Part shown: positions 15,053 through 23,475 of the stretch, piece after piece
Layout: every line of letters begins with the position of its first letter
How positions within the stretch are numbered: position 1 is the stretch's first letter
Origin: a virus
Virus record (IMG/VR): IMGVR_UViG_3300014913_000020
Coordinates: 1 to 46,963 of that record
Length of the DNA stretch: 46,963 bases
Strand: one strand, 5' to 3'
Made by a program: the position numbers and the translations under genes
Notes under the pieces: model-generated
The model's database searches: none
What the model was told of the DNA's origin: nothing
What the model saw: the letters and a program-made list of their open reading frames with translations, nothing else

Positions 15053-16713
15053 ACGTCAATATTGTATGCCGAAACTTCCTAGATGATCGCGTATTGCCTC
15101 GCTTTGCACGACACCTCGCAGAGCGTAACGGCTGGCTGTTGTCACGCAAGCCGAACCCGGCAGCCGATTTGAACTATTGGCTTGCATATTTTGAACGATT
15201 ACAACACCCTGAATTTTCAGCAACACCAACAGCCACGATGTTCACTCATTTGGAAGAGGCCGGAAGCGGCAAAGCAAAAGCGTTTCACGATGTGGCGCAG
15301 GACACCGACTTGCGCATTTCGATGAATCAAATGTACGCCAAAGTTCTGAGAAAATACGGCAAAACTATCACGCCACCACTGCCGCTTGAACTAGGCTTTT
15401 TCACACTCGCCGACAGGCCAAAACGACACAAGCCGGTTGTGGGTTTTGCTGGCTATCAGTACAAATCTGGCAGAAAAGGCGCAGATTTGGCCGGGCGGCT
15501 TGTAAAAGGCTTTGCAAAATGCGCCACGTTTACGGCAAGTGGGCGCAGGTGGCCGTGTGAAACTAAATTGCGAAAATGGGCCGAAATGCCGCGATTCTAT
15601 CAGGGACTTGATGTGTTTGTCTGCACGTCCACAATTGAGGGCGGGCCAATGACAACCCTTGAAGCGATGGCGACCGGCTGCCCGGTGGTGATACCGTCTG
15701 GGGTGGGACTGCACGATCAAATACCAGATACGCTAGGAGTATACCGATACCAAACTGGCAATCAAGCGTCATTATCTCAGGCGTTGGTGTTGGCAATTTT
15801 GGAGCGTGATACCATCAACCGCGAGGCACTGCGAGAGGCAACAAACCCGCATAGCATCCAGGCGTGGGCAGATGCCAACCGTATAGCGTTTGAGTCGCTA
15901 CTTTATGACAGAAAAAAACTTGACACCGCGAAACTGAAAGACGGCAATCACGGCATTTATATGGTAGCATTTGGTGAACCGGCGCGCGCCTGTGCCAAAC
16001 GTGCCATAGAAACGATACGTGAAAATATGCCTGGCTTTCCTGTGGCGTTGGTTTCGGACAGGCCGTTGGGCAATGAACACATAGCGATTCAGGCCAAAGA
16101 TGCTGATATTGGCGGCAGAATTGCAAAGCTCAAAGTATACGATTTAGCACCAAAGCAGTGGAAATACGTGCTATACCTGGACGCTGATATTGAGATACAC
16201 AGCGGAGATCCAAAATTCTACTTTGATATTCTACAAGACGGCTGGGAGTTCGTTATCTGCAAGGATGCGCATCTGCACGAGACTATGTACCATTTTCAGA
16301 GGCGCAATAACAAACGCGAATACCACACCACCATTGATCAGCTAGGCACAACCGAAAGCCTGCAAATCAACGGCGGGGTGTGGGCATTTCGCAGATGTGC
16401 AGCGACAAAGAGATTCTTCGAGCGGTGGTATTCAGAGTGGGCGATACACAAAGGCCGCGATCAAGGTGCATTGATACGCGCACTTTACACAGATCCTCTG
16501 CGTACATTCTGGCTGTGCAACGAGTGGAATACACTAATCACGCCCAAAGGCCAACAATATCCACCCGGTGTGGAAGGCAGCGCGGGGGTGCTACATTTTG
16601 TCGGGCGGGCGCGGCGATGGAAAGGCCAAGTTCCACAGGGCAAGGGGCTAACCGATCCGGAGGCGTGGGATATGGTGCGGCGATTTACGGCGGCAAGAAA
16701 GAGGCGAAAATGA
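15049..16713 (+). CDS. two-domain glycosyltransferase (GT4-like + GT8-like)
   Basis: 554 residues. Start TTG 15049 overlaps the previous TGA (TTGA) behind GGGAGG. The N-terminal half is a GT-B enzyme: VVGFAGYQYKSGRKGADL, then PRFYQGLDVFVCTSTIEGGPMTTLEAMATGCPVV, the donor-binding E-GGP-TLEAMA-G-PV motif of family 4. The C-terminal half repeats the GT8-like domain: YMVAFGEPARACAKRAI, YVLYLDADIEIHSGD (DxD), LQINGGVWAFRRC, GRDQGALIRAL. One polypeptide with two transferase domains suggests two successive sugar additions. Ends in an ATGA overlap. Confidence 0.88.
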   Translation: MNVNIVCRNFLDDRVLPRFARHLAERNGWLLSRKPNPAADLNYWLAYFERLQHPEFSATPTATMFTHLEEAGSGKAKAFHDVAQDTDLRISMNQMYAKVLRKYGKTITPPLPLELGFFTLADRPKRHKPVVGFAGYQYKSGRKGADLAGRLVKGFAKCATFTASGRRWPCETKLRKWAEMPRFYQGLDVFVCTSTIEGGPMTTLEAMATGCPVVIPSGVGLHDQIPDTLGVYRYQTGNQASLSQALVLAILERDTINREALREATNPHSIQAWADANRIAFESLLYDRKKLDTAKLKDGNHGIYMVAFGEPARACAKRAIETIRENMPGFPVALVSDRPLGNEHIAIQAKDADIGGRIAKLKVYDLAPKQWKYVLYLDADIEIHSGDPKFYFDILQDGWEFVICKDAHLHETMYHFQRRNNKREYHTTIDQLGTTESLQINGGVWAFRRCAATKRFFERWYSEWAIHKGRDQGALIRALYTDPLRTFWLCNEWNTLITPKGQQYPPGVEGSAGVLHFVGRARRWKGQVPQGKGLTDPEAWDMVRRFTAARKRRK

Positions 16714-17180
16714 AAATGCTTAATCTTGGCTGTGGAAATCGCATACACAAAAGCTCAACGCACGAATGGATACACCATGACATCACAAAGCACAGGCTAG
16801 AAATTGATATAGTTTGGGATTTGAATATTTTACCCTGGCCCTGGGCAGATGAAGAGTTTGGTTTTGTGGCTGCCGACAGCGTGCTAGAGCATCTCGATCA
16901 CAACCTGCTCATATCTATGAATGAATTGTGGCGCATCCTAAAGCCGGGCGGCAGCGTTCACGTCAAACTACCACACTGGAAACACGATGTTTCGTGGAGC
17001 GACCCGACGCACAGGTGGCCCGTTGGCTTGCGCGTTTTTGATCTACTTTGTCCAGACACCGAGCGCGGCAAAGAATACAATTTTTACACGCCGTATAAGT
17101 GGCGATACACCAAAGTCCCAAGATTGAATAGAGCAAAAAGCAGCGTGCATATCACAATGGAAAAACTATGCCAAAAATAG
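16710..17180 (+). CDS. SAM-dependent methyltransferase, class I
   Basis: 156 residues; ATG 16710 overlaps the preceding stop. SAM motif LNLGCGNRIH at residues 4-13, acidic NLD-like turn, post-motif VAADSVLEHLDH, then LWRILKPGGSVHVKLPHWKH. This is the methyltransferase type 11 fold found in polysaccharide and sugar biosynthesis clusters. In this cassette it probably methylates a sugar. The product is short, lacking an extended C-terminus, and the next gene starts 12 nt inside it. Confidence 0.88.
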   Translation: MKMLNLGCGNRIHKSSTHEWIHHDITKHRLEIDIVWDLNILPWPWADEEFGFVAADSVLEHLDHNLLISMNELWRILKPGGSVHVKLPHWKHDVSWSDPTHRWPVGLRVFDLLCPDTERGKEYNFYTPYKWRYTKVPRLNRAKSSVHITMEKLCQK

Positions 17181-17431
17181 ACAATGATCCTACAAAGCGC
17201 ATAGCCAAGCCTTTCATCATCCTGGCAAATGTCCGCACCGGCGGTACGTTCTTGGCGCATTGCCTGAGCAATCACCCGGAAATACACTGTGATCGCGGCG
17301 AGACTATCCATCACGGCTCGATATGGCGCAAACGGGCGACGGCTACACCGTTTGCTGATTTATTTTATCTGCTATTGCGCCAAGAGGGCTATCACGCATC
17401 GGGATTCAGGATGATCTATCAATGCTCATAA
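17168..17431 (+). pseudogene. sulfotransferase-like N-terminal fragment
   Basis: 87 residues. FIILANVRTGGTFLAHCLSNHPEIHCDRGE matches the 5'-phosphosulfate-binding loop region of PAPS-dependent sulfotransferases (the usual RTGSTLL-L--HP-I pattern with GE), and HASGFRMIYQ fits the following strand. The frame stops at 17429, whereas family members need more than 200 residues. A second open frame (17422-17538, +1) continues at once. I read the pair as a frameshifted, decayed sulfotransferase gene, or a minimal remnant. A sequencing error is also possible. Confidence 0.65.
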
Positions 17432-17538
17432 ATTGGGAGCAAGTACGCGATGCTGTAAAAGAGACAAAGTACGCTGGACACCTTGCCGACGAGGTTGGCT
17501 GGATATTCAAAAATGACAGGTGGTGGAAAAATGGCTGA
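17422..17538 (+). pseudogene. second fragment of the sulfotransferase-like gene
   Basis: Frame from ATG 17422 to TGA 17538, 38 residues (MLINWEQVRDAVKETKYAGH ... WWKNG). It lies +1 to the 17168 frame and overlaps its last codons, as expected from a single-base indel near 17420. Even joined, the protein would be ~125 residues, so the gene is also truncated at its 3' end, where the 17531 gene begins. Confidence 0.5.
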
Positions 17539-17695
17539 TAAAGAGCTAGAGCAAAATGAGCAGCTTGAACAAAAAGACAAAATGCTCTATGTGGAAATAT
17601 CGCCGGACGTATACGCAAAAGCTATATTGGCAGTTGCGGCAGTCGGCACCGTGCAAGTCTCTGCGGGGAATCCAGTACCAACAGTGGAGGTATAA
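17531..17695 (+). CDS. small virion-type protein, paralogue of next gene's N-terminus
   Basis: 54 residues from ATG 17531 (overlaps the previous fragment). The sequence MADKELEQNEQLEQKDKML ... VYAKAILAVAAVGTVQVSAGNP aligns along its length with residues 1-50 of the next protein (MADKTLEQGQQLAATDKVL ... VYALAQLAVLSVG). It is either a partial duplication or an independent small structural protein. Stop and next start share a base (TAATG). Confidence 0.72.
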   Translation: MADKELEQNEQLEQKDKMLYVEISPDVYAKAILAVAAVGTVQVSAGNPVPTVEV

Positions 17696-18471
17696 TGGCA
17701 GATAAAACATTAGAACAAGGCCAACAGCTTGCGGCAACTGATAAAGTGCTGCAAAAAGAAATCTCGACAGGCGTATATGCCCTTGCACAGCTTGCAGTGT
17801 TGTCAGTTGGCGATGAGCCGGTGAGTTTGGCGAATCCCTTGCCAGTCACAGGCGGCGTTTCAGCGGCGGATTTGGCTGTACCGCCTGCGGATAGCGCGTC
17901 CAATATTTTGATGCGTGATGTTGTGGGCAACAAAACAGACACGGGCGCGTTGACGGCTGGCACCGCGTCAGTAGTCGCACTTGCGCGAAAAGGCGCAAAA
18001 GAGGCTTGGGAAACCGAACACCATTTTCACGTCCGCGAACGCTGGTTGGGTTTGGCGGGCGCATCTGAGGGATGGACTCCTTATGCCCTGCCGGTGGGCA
18101 ACGGGGGCACGTTTGGCGCGTGGACTGAAATACTTGACGCTGCCGATACGCCAATAATTGCCGGTTCTACTCATTATGATCCGCATCGGATATTATTGAC
18201 TGATGTGCCACAAGATAAAGAAGTTTTATTCATTCAATTCGCTTGGGGCGCAACCGGCGCAGGGGGATATGGAGACGGCGACTATACCGAGGTGTATGAT
18301 TTTCCAGAAAAACCAACAGCCGGGAAATCTATGCCGCTTTTGATAAAATTTCCGAGATTGCCCACCGACACGCTGCTATGGGCGAGAGCAAAGCAGGAAA
18401 CCGCCGATGCTATTGACGGCACAGTTGATTTTTTCATTGGGATTCACGAATACACCGACCTGGACGTGTAG
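17695..18471 (+). CDS. probable virion structural protein, 258 aa
   Basis: The N-terminal ~50 residues are a paralogue of the preceding small protein. The remainder is beta-rich with many Gly/Asp turns: SNILMRDVVGNKTDTGALTAGTAS, HFHVRERWLGLAGASEGWTPY, ILLTDVPQDKEVLFIQFAWG and a closing DFFIGIHEYTDLDV. Location between capsid and connector genes and domain style suggest a head fibre, decoration or neck protein. No enzyme motif and no signal peptide. Function inferred from place only. Confidence 0.78.
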   Translation: MADKTLEQGQQLAATDKVLQKEISTGVYALAQLAVLSVGDEPVSLANPLPVTGGVSAADLAVPPADSASNILMRDVVGNKTDTGALTAGTASVVALARKGAKEAWETEHHFHVRERWLGLAGASEGWTPYALPVGNGGTFGAWTEILDAADTPIIAGSTHYDPHRILLTDVPQDKEVLFIQFAWGATGAGGYGDGDYTEVYDFPEKPTAGKSMPLLIKFPRLPTDTLLWARAKQETADAIDGTVDFFIGIHEYTDLDV

Positions 18472-18479
18472 GAGTAAAA

Positions 18480-19196
18480 ATGCCATATATCACAGCCGCC
18501 GAAGTGCGAGCGAGAATTGACAAAACGAATATCGATGATGATACGATCATCACGGCCCTGATAACTGCCGCCGAAATTGCAATCAACAACTGGACAAACC
18601 ATCCTGACGGATTTGAGGCGTTGACGGTAGCAACTGCGCGGCTGTTTGTCGGTAATGGCAAGGGCTATTTGTTGATAGATGAAAATGCAGAGGTTGAAAA
18701 AGTCGAGGTAAAAAGTTCTATTTCGGATACAACTTTCACAGAGTGGACAGCACCAGCAACAGCGGTATCACTTGACGGCGATTGGATACCAGGGGCAGGT
18801 GATCCTCAGTCGCCGTTGTTCGGCCAGACACCGTATGATTTATTGCTAGTCGATATCAACGGTGGGGAGAGCCATTTCACAAGTGGCTACCTGGGGCGGT
18901 ATTCGTTTGGCGGCGATTATTCAATGAGCCACAATGCGGCGCGGCATTTGCGGCCAGGACAACCTACCGTGAGAGTGACTGCCAAGTGGGGATACAGTAT
19001 CACACCGCCAGCGACAATAAAAGAGGCTTGTGGTATGCAGGTGGCGCGGTGGTACAAGCGGCTGCAAGGGGCGATGTCTGATAGTCTGGCGAGTACAGAG
19101 TTTGGTGAGATTTCTTATGTGCAGGTTCTTGATCCCGATATCAAAGCAATTTTATTCTCGGGCCGATACGTGAAACCGGCAACGGGGCGGCGATAA
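18480..19196 (+). CDS. head-tail connector / adaptor protein (gp6-like)
   Basis: 238 residues. N-terminus YITAAEVRARIDKTNIDDDTIITALITAAEIAINNWT is the typical first helix pair of gp6-like DNA-packaging/connector proteins, which form a ring under the portal. The middle has an inserted beta region (VEVKSSISDTTFTEWTAP ... ESHFTSGYLGRY), and the C-terminus returns to helix (IKEACGMQVARWYKRLQG) as in the family. Order before gp10-like and terminator genes supports it. Overlaps next gene start by one base. Confidence 0.82.
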   Translation: MPYITAAEVRARIDKTNIDDDTIITALITAAEIAINNWTNHPDGFEALTVATARLFVGNGKGYLLIDENAEVEKVEVKSSISDTTFTEWTAPATAVSLDGDWIPGAGDPQSPLFGQTPYDLLLVDINGGESHFTSGYLGRYSFGGDYSMSHNAARHLRPGQPTVRVTAKWGYSITPPATIKEACGMQVARWYKRLQGAMSDSLASTEFGEISYVQVLDPDIKAILFSGRYVKPATGRR

Positions 19197-19684
19197 TGGG
19201 CATGCGAGTTGAGAAACGCGAATTTGTATCTACACAAAAGAAAATGATTCAAGTTGCTAACGATTTGAGCAAAAGCGGTGGTGCGGTGGTGCGGGGCGTA
19301 GCACGCAGCGCGTTAGTCGTGCAACGTGGCGCGATGAAAAACGCACCGGTTGATAGGGGAATAGGCAGAGCAAGCATCACACCAGATGTGCTTGTGCGTG
19401 ATAATGTGATTCGTGGTGTGGTAGGCAGCAACAAAGCATATATGGCGGCACAAGAAACCGGCACACGTCCATTCTGGCCACCCTGGAAACCTCTTTTCCA
19501 GTGGGCGCGGCGAAAAATGCGCGGCAATCTCAAGCTGGCGGGGGCATTGGCAGCAGGTGCGCGGCGAGCCATAGCGCGAAAAGGTATCAATGCAAAAAGA
19601 TATCTTGCAGATGCCTTTGAGGACAACAGAGAAAAAATACAGCGCATCATAGAAAGGGCTGTCAACAAATCAGTGGAGAAATAA
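19196..19684 (+). CDS. HK97 gp10-like head-tail joining protein
   Basis: 162 residues. The basic N-terminal helix LSKSGGAVVRGVARSALVVQRGAMKNAPVD, then VVGSNKAYMAAQETGTRPFWPPW and a C-terminal helical part, match the gp10-like tail-component family (K-APV-TG-LR ... YA---E-GT---PA-P). It fits the head-tail interface, between the connector and tail terminator genes. Confidence 0.85.
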   Translation: MGMRVEKREFVSTQKKMIQVANDLSKSGGAVVRGVARSALVVQRGAMKNAPVDRGIGRASITPDVLVRDNVIRGVVGSNKAYMAAQETGTRPFWPPWKPLFQWARRKMRGNLKLAGALAAGARRAIARKGINAKRYLADAFEDNREKIQRIIERAVNKSVEK

Positions 19685-20152
19685 ATGGGAACGACAAGCA
19701 TTGTAGAAATCTGTACGACAATAAAAGAGTGGATGGACGAACTCGCCGACACCGTGATTGCAAACGGCTTTCATCAAGTGCAAAACTATGACGAAATTTC
19801 AGAGGGCATAAATGATCCGCCGACTTGTCAGGTGTACTGGCAGGATTTGACTTATGATACACTTGGAAACACCACAGCGTATGCGATCGGAAAGACAAGG
19901 CGAGCGAGACAACTCACATTTCACATTGACGCATTTTGCCAGAGGCGAAATAACATAGACGAGAATATGGGGAATACGCATCGGTTCGCCGATCTGATTT
20001 GGAACAAGTTGGAAGAGAAGGACGTGTGCAATGCTTTCGGACAGCTTCAAATACAGCTTGTGGGGCCGGTTGAGGTGCGGCGGGTGGTATTCGATTATGC
20101 GACTGTACTTTATCCAGGCGTACAAGTGATTTTAACGGTGGAGGTGATTTGA
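19685..20152 (+). CDS. tail terminator-like protein
   Basis: 155 residues, starting directly after the previous stop. Alpha-beta pattern (IKEWMDELADTVIANGFHQVQNYDEI, PPTCQVYWQDLTYDT, RQLTFHIDAFCQRRNNIDENM, FADLIWNKLEEKDV) resembles gpU/tail-terminator or neck proteins that cap the tube. Position between gp10-like and tube genes supports this. No motif is decisive. TGATG coupling to the next gene. Confidence 0.75.
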   Translation: MGTTSIVEICTTIKEWMDELADTVIANGFHQVQNYDEISEGINDPPTCQVYWQDLTYDTLGNTTAYAIGKTRRARQLTFHIDAFCQRRNNIDENMGNTHRFADLIWNKLEEKDVCNAFGQLQIQLVGPVEVRRVVFDYATVLYPGVQVILTVEVI

Positions 20153-20493
20153 TGTTGTATCGAGCGTTGATAAGTCTAGCCTATGGAAAAGCCACAATCG
20201 AAAAAGGAGCAATTCACACGCTGACAAAAATCAAGCCAGAGAATATAGCGACACTTTTGCGGCGTGGCAGGATTGCCATATACCAAGCTCCACCACTGGC
20301 GCAACTATCGGACAGGTGGAAACGGCGCGAGCGCACACTGAGAAAATTCGAGATAGGCACGATTGAAATGTTAGATATGCCACTGGTAGAACTGGCTGAA
20401 AAGCTAGGCAAGCCAGAGGCTTTATTGAAACGCTGGCGGTGTGAACTGCTAGACGTTCTCGGAATAAAAGAACCGGCTACACGGCGCGGTTGA
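20152..20493 (+). CDS. hypothetical protein, 113 aa
   Basis: ATG 20152 overlaps the previous TGA. Basic protein: MLYRALISLAYGKATIEKGA, LTKIKPENIATLLRRGRIAIY, then a C-terminal helical pair LPLVEL-like (MPLVELAEKLGKPEALLKRWRCELL) that looks like a short HTH. No family recognised. Lying between terminator and tube, it might be a tail assembly helper or a small regulator. Confidence 0.7.
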   Translation: MLYRALISLAYGKATIEKGAIHTLTKIKPENIATLLRRGRIAIYQAPPLAQLSDRWKRRERTLRKFEIGTIEMLDMPLVELAEKLGKPEALLKRWRCELLDVLGIKEPATRRG

Positions 20494-20504
20494 AGAGACA
20501 AATA

Positions 20505-20520
20505 ATTACCAGGAGGTAAT
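20505..20520 (+). promoter_or_regulatory. hairpin enclosing the ribosome binding site of the tail tube gene
   Basis: ATTACC (20505-20510) pairs with GGTAAT (20515-20520); the loop and right arm contain AGGAGG (20511-20516). Folding would hide the ribosome site of the gene at 20522, so translation could be tuned by unfolding. Confidence 0.55.
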
Positions 20521-20521
20521 A

Positions 20522-20983
20522 ATGGCACAAACATCAACATCACTGCCGCTGGGTTGCGGCAAACTTGAAATTGACGTAGGTTGCGTTGATTCGTGGACTG
20601 ACGTATCAGGCAGCAGCACATCACTTGACCAGATTACACAGGACAGATTGACCGGTGAGGCGTATACGCTGGAAGGGCTGGGCGCGATTGTCAACGGCGG
20701 CAAACTCCAACCATTCGATGCTACATTTGTGATCGTCTACACGGAAACGGTGGGCGAAGCGTGGCTGTTGATATTGGCGGCGTGGGAGGCGGTATCTTGT
20801 GACTCTCGTTTCTGTGTACGATGGTCACCCGGTGGCGGCAATGTCGGCGATCTGGTTTACACTATCAACGGCGTACTGTCCAGCATCACCTATCCAAATA
20901 ATAATGCCAGCGAGGGCGGCGTGATTATGGCTGGGTTTAAGGTGCGCAGCGCGTCAATCACCCGCGACACCATCACAAGCTAG
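20522..20983 (+). CDS. major tail tube protein
   Basis: 153 residues after a strong AGGAGG site. Beta-rich sequence with the tube-protein layout: an N-terminal strand KLEIDVGCVDSWTDVSG, LTGEAYTLEGLGAIVNGGKLQPFDATFVIVYTE, then DLVYTINGVLSSITYPNNNASEGGVIMAGFKVRSASITRDT. The last part (change of a Gly-rich loop into a long beta strand) is characteristic of lambda gpV/HK97-type tube proteins. It is expected to be highly expressed and lies directly before the two tail chaperone frames. Confidence 0.82.
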   Translation: MAQTSTSLPLGCGKLEIDVGCVDSWTDVSGSSTSLDQITQDRLTGEAYTLEGLGAIVNGGKLQPFDATFVIVYTETVGEAWLLILAAWEAVSCDSRFCVRWSPGGGNVGDLVYTINGVLSSITYPNNNASEGGVIMAGFKVRSASITRDTITS

Positions 20984-20991
20984 GAGAGTAA

Positions 20992-21309
20992 ATGCCAGAA
21001 AACAAACCAGTTAGGCGTAAGTCGATCCGTGTGAAAACAGACGAGATCCAAGAAAACTCTTGGATTGAATACGTGCCTTTTTCGATTGCCGACAGGTACA
21101 GCGAGACCAGAGAACCGGCGGCTGATGAGGTAAAAAAGCGTGTTATCGGTTGGAATTTTGCTGATGAGAATGGCGAGCCGCTGCCGCAACCACAAACCGA
21201 AACGACAGAAGACGCACCAACACCATTCGATATGCTAACAACTTTTGAGTGGGTAGGACTGATTGAAGCTGTGTATGGCGGACACGGGCCAAGCGACCTA
21301 AAAAACTGA
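20992..21309 (+). CDS. tail assembly chaperone (gpG-like, upstream frame)
   Basis: 105 residues. The order tube, this gene, a -1 frame, tape measure matches the lambda G/GT arrangement. The N-terminal basic part (VRRKSIRVKTDEIQENSWIEYVPFSIAD) and PFDMLTTFEWVGLIEAV at the C-terminus are usual in chaperones. It ends CTA AAA AAC TGA: A AAA AAC directly before the stop is a classical -1 slippery site. Confidence 0.8.
   Translation: MPENKPVRRKSIRVKTDEIQENSWIEYVPFSIADRYSETREPAADEVKKRVIGWNFADENGEPLPQPQTETTEDAPTPFDMLTTFEWVGLIEAVYGGHGPSDLKN
21300..21306 (+). other. -1 programmed frameshift site A AAA AAC
   Basis: The heptamer lies in the codons CTA AAA AAC immediately before the stop TGA of the chaperone gene. 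The -1 frame is open from 21267 to 21515, so slippage yields a GT-type fusion (..KK LRARVMVWANAP..). Confidence 0.75.
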
Positions 21310-21320
21310 GAGCGCGGGTA

Positions 21321-21515
21321 ATGGTGTGGGCAAACGCGCCAGATGCCATACCCGCTCCGAGCGAGGTTATTTTGCTGAAGCTCACAAAGATGTTTCCGGG
21401 TGCGCTGCCCTCTGCAATTCTGCAAGAGGACTATAACACTATCATACGGCTGATGGAAACCGACAGCGCAGAAAAGGAAGTACACGCTTTCAAGAGGAAA
21501 TTACGTGCCAGCTAA
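21321..21515 (+). CDS. tail assembly chaperone, T-like frame (made by frameshift)
   Basis: 64 residues if the ATG at 21321 is used, but the frame is open upstream to 21267 and overlaps the end of the G-like gene, so it is most probably translated only as the C-terminal part of a -1 fusion. SEVILLKLTKMFPGALPSAILQEDYNTIIRLMETDSAE is helical, as in gpT. The GT product binds the tape measure during tail assembly. Its end overlaps the tape-measure start. Confidence 0.75.
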   Translation: MVWANAPDAIPAPSEVILLKLTKMFPGALPSAILQEDYNTIIRLMETDSAEKEVHAFKRKLRAS

Positions 21516-23475
21516 AAATAAAATCCAAATTGAAATTGATGTCACAAGCAACGGTGAGATACTGCTAAAAACCGCTGACGGTGTTGAGCAGTTTGGAAAG
21601 CGATCAGAGGAGGCGGCCAAAGGCTCTAAAATCCTGGACGGTGCAATGGAGCGCATCGGGCAAAAGGCAACCGATCTAGTTGCTCAACTGCCTGCGATGA
21701 TTGTGGATTTGGGCAAGCTAGGCGTCCAATCTGAGGCCACCGCTTTCAGATTTGAAAAATTCGCCGGTTCTGAGGAGCGTGCTACTGAACTGCTTGGCGC
21801 GTTTGTGGACGCTACCGACAATACGATTAGCAGAATGGACGCTATGGCGGGCGCGGGGAGACTGCTGCAAATGGGGCTTGTCTCAAATGCTGATGAAATG
21901 AGCAGTGTCGCGGCAATGGCTACTAAACTCGGCGACCAGACTATGGACGCGGGCGATAGGGTGGCCGATTTTGCGGCTCTTTTAGCTAATCAAAGCATAC
22001 CAAGATTAGACAATTTTGGTATAAGTAGCGGCAGAGTACGCAATCGCATCAAAGAGCTACAAGCTGCTACCAAAGATATGAGCCGTGAGGAAGCGTTCAA
22101 AATCGCCGTGATGGAGGAGGGGCAAAAGTCGCTCGACACTCTAGGCGATTCAACCGAACTTGCAAAAGTGAAAGTTGATAAACTCACAGCAGCATTTGAT
22201 GATGCTAAAGTGGGCATTGGCGAGATGATAGCTGAAATCGCGCTGGGCAGCGTTGAGGTTGATGGACTCGCCGAAAGAATCAGGCTTTTGCCAGAGACGA
22301 TAAACCAGATTGGCATTATCACAAGTGGGTTTACCGAGATGATTGAGCCGGTGTCAAAAGTCGGCAAGTTTATTTTTGATTGGCTGACCCCGATTGGCTT
22401 GGTAATGCAAGGCGTGGGCGCGTTGGGGAAGGGACTAAAAAATGCCTTTGACGCAGCTACACCGGCGATAGCCAAAGCCCTGGCTGGTACGGATGCGGTA
22501 CGAAAGGCCGTTGAGGACGCATACCCGCCAGTGACGGAACTGAGCAATGCTTATGATGAGCATTTTATCAAAGTTCGTAATGCCGTCGAGGCACAAAATG
22601 ATTATAAAGATGCACTAAATATTTCAAAGTCTGAGGTTGGTGACTCTGTGCCGGTATTCGATCAATACAGTATGGCAATTGCGGAATCTATGGCGGCACA
22701 GGATAATGCGGCAATAGCGGCGGTAGATTACAAAATAGCGCAAGAGGCTTTGCGTATAGAGCACGACGCGCTGACGCTGGCAACAAAAGAACTCGCAGCA
22801 TCACAGTTAGATTTGGCGGCTAATCTAATGGACGCATCAAGCGCACAAATCGCACAGGCGGCAATCACCGAACTAAAAGCCGCCTATGATGCAGGCGATA
22901 TTTCAATCGGGCAATACAACGCGGCGGTGAGTGAGACGCAGCTTGCTTTTGGATTGGCAACACCTGAATCTATGGCACTCGCAACTGGAATCACGAACTT
23001 GACAACGGGGCTAGGAGAGGGAAAAGTCAGCGCGGGGCATTTTAACGAATCATTGGCGGCATTGATTGTGCAAGCCGAACTTGGGACGACAGGCATAAAA
23101 ACATTATCAGATGGTATCACGGCTATTCCTAATAGAAAAGTCGATATAGAAATCAATGTGAGAAAAACTGGTTATGGCGGCACACTCGGAGGGGAGAGCG
23201 CGGAGGCAGTAGCAGCAGCAGCCGTCACCGGAGATCCATCTGGTGGGCTAGGCGGCGCAGGCGGCAGAGGCTTTGCCAAAGGTGCGGATTTTACCGTACC
23301 TCCTGGATTCGAGAACGATTCTTTCGGCCCACTTTTTGTCAGCAGTGGCGAGCGCGTAACCATACAGCCGCGCAACGAAACAAACAACTATTTCAATCAA
23401 ACCATAAACAGCCGTGCGTCAACAGAGCAATCAAGCGGTGGATTTAGAATGATGCAGTCTATGGTGGGGCAATGA
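21505..23475 (+). CDS. tail tape measure protein
   Basis: 656 residues; GTG 21505 start inside the previous frame. Long helical protein: KILDGAMERIGQKATDLVAQ, the tape-measure core LGVQSEATAFRFEKFAGSEERATELLGAF, GRLLQMGLVSNADEMSSVAAM, and a hydrophobic segment IGLVMQGVGALGKGLKNAFDAA. The C-terminus is Gly/Ala-rich and ends NNYFNQTINSRASTEQSS. At roughly 0.15 nm per residue the tail would be near 100 nm. Position after the chaperones is standard. Confidence 0.9.
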   Translation: MPAKNKIQIEIDVTSNGEILLKTADGVEQFGKRSEEAAKGSKILDGAMERIGQKATDLVAQLPAMIVDLGKLGVQSEATAFRFEKFAGSEERATELLGAFVDATDNTISRMDAMAGAGRLLQMGLVSNADEMSSVAAMATKLGDQTMDAGDRVADFAALLANQSIPRLDNFGISSGRVRNRIKELQAATKDMSREEAFKIAVMEEGQKSLDTLGDSTELAKVKVDKLTAAFDDAKVGIGEMIAEIALGSVEVDGLAERIRLLPETINQIGIITSGFTEMIEPVSKVGKFIFDWLTPIGLVMQGVGALGKGLKNAFDAATPAIAKALAGTDAVRKAVEDAYPPVTELSNAYDEHFIKVRNAVEAQNDYKDALNISKSEVGDSVPVFDQYSMAIAESMAAQDNAAIAAVDYKIAQEALRIEHDALTLATKELAASQLDLAANLMDASSAQIAQAAITELKAAYDAGDISIGQYNAAVSETQLAFGLATPESMALATGITNLTTGLGEGKVSAGHFNESLAALIVQAELGTTGIKTLSDGITAIPNRKVDIEINVRKTGYGGTLGGESAEAVAAAAVTGDPSGGLGGAGGRGFAKGADFTVPPGFENDSFGPLFVSSGERVTIQPRNETNNYFNQTINSRASTEQSSGGFRMMQSMVGQ

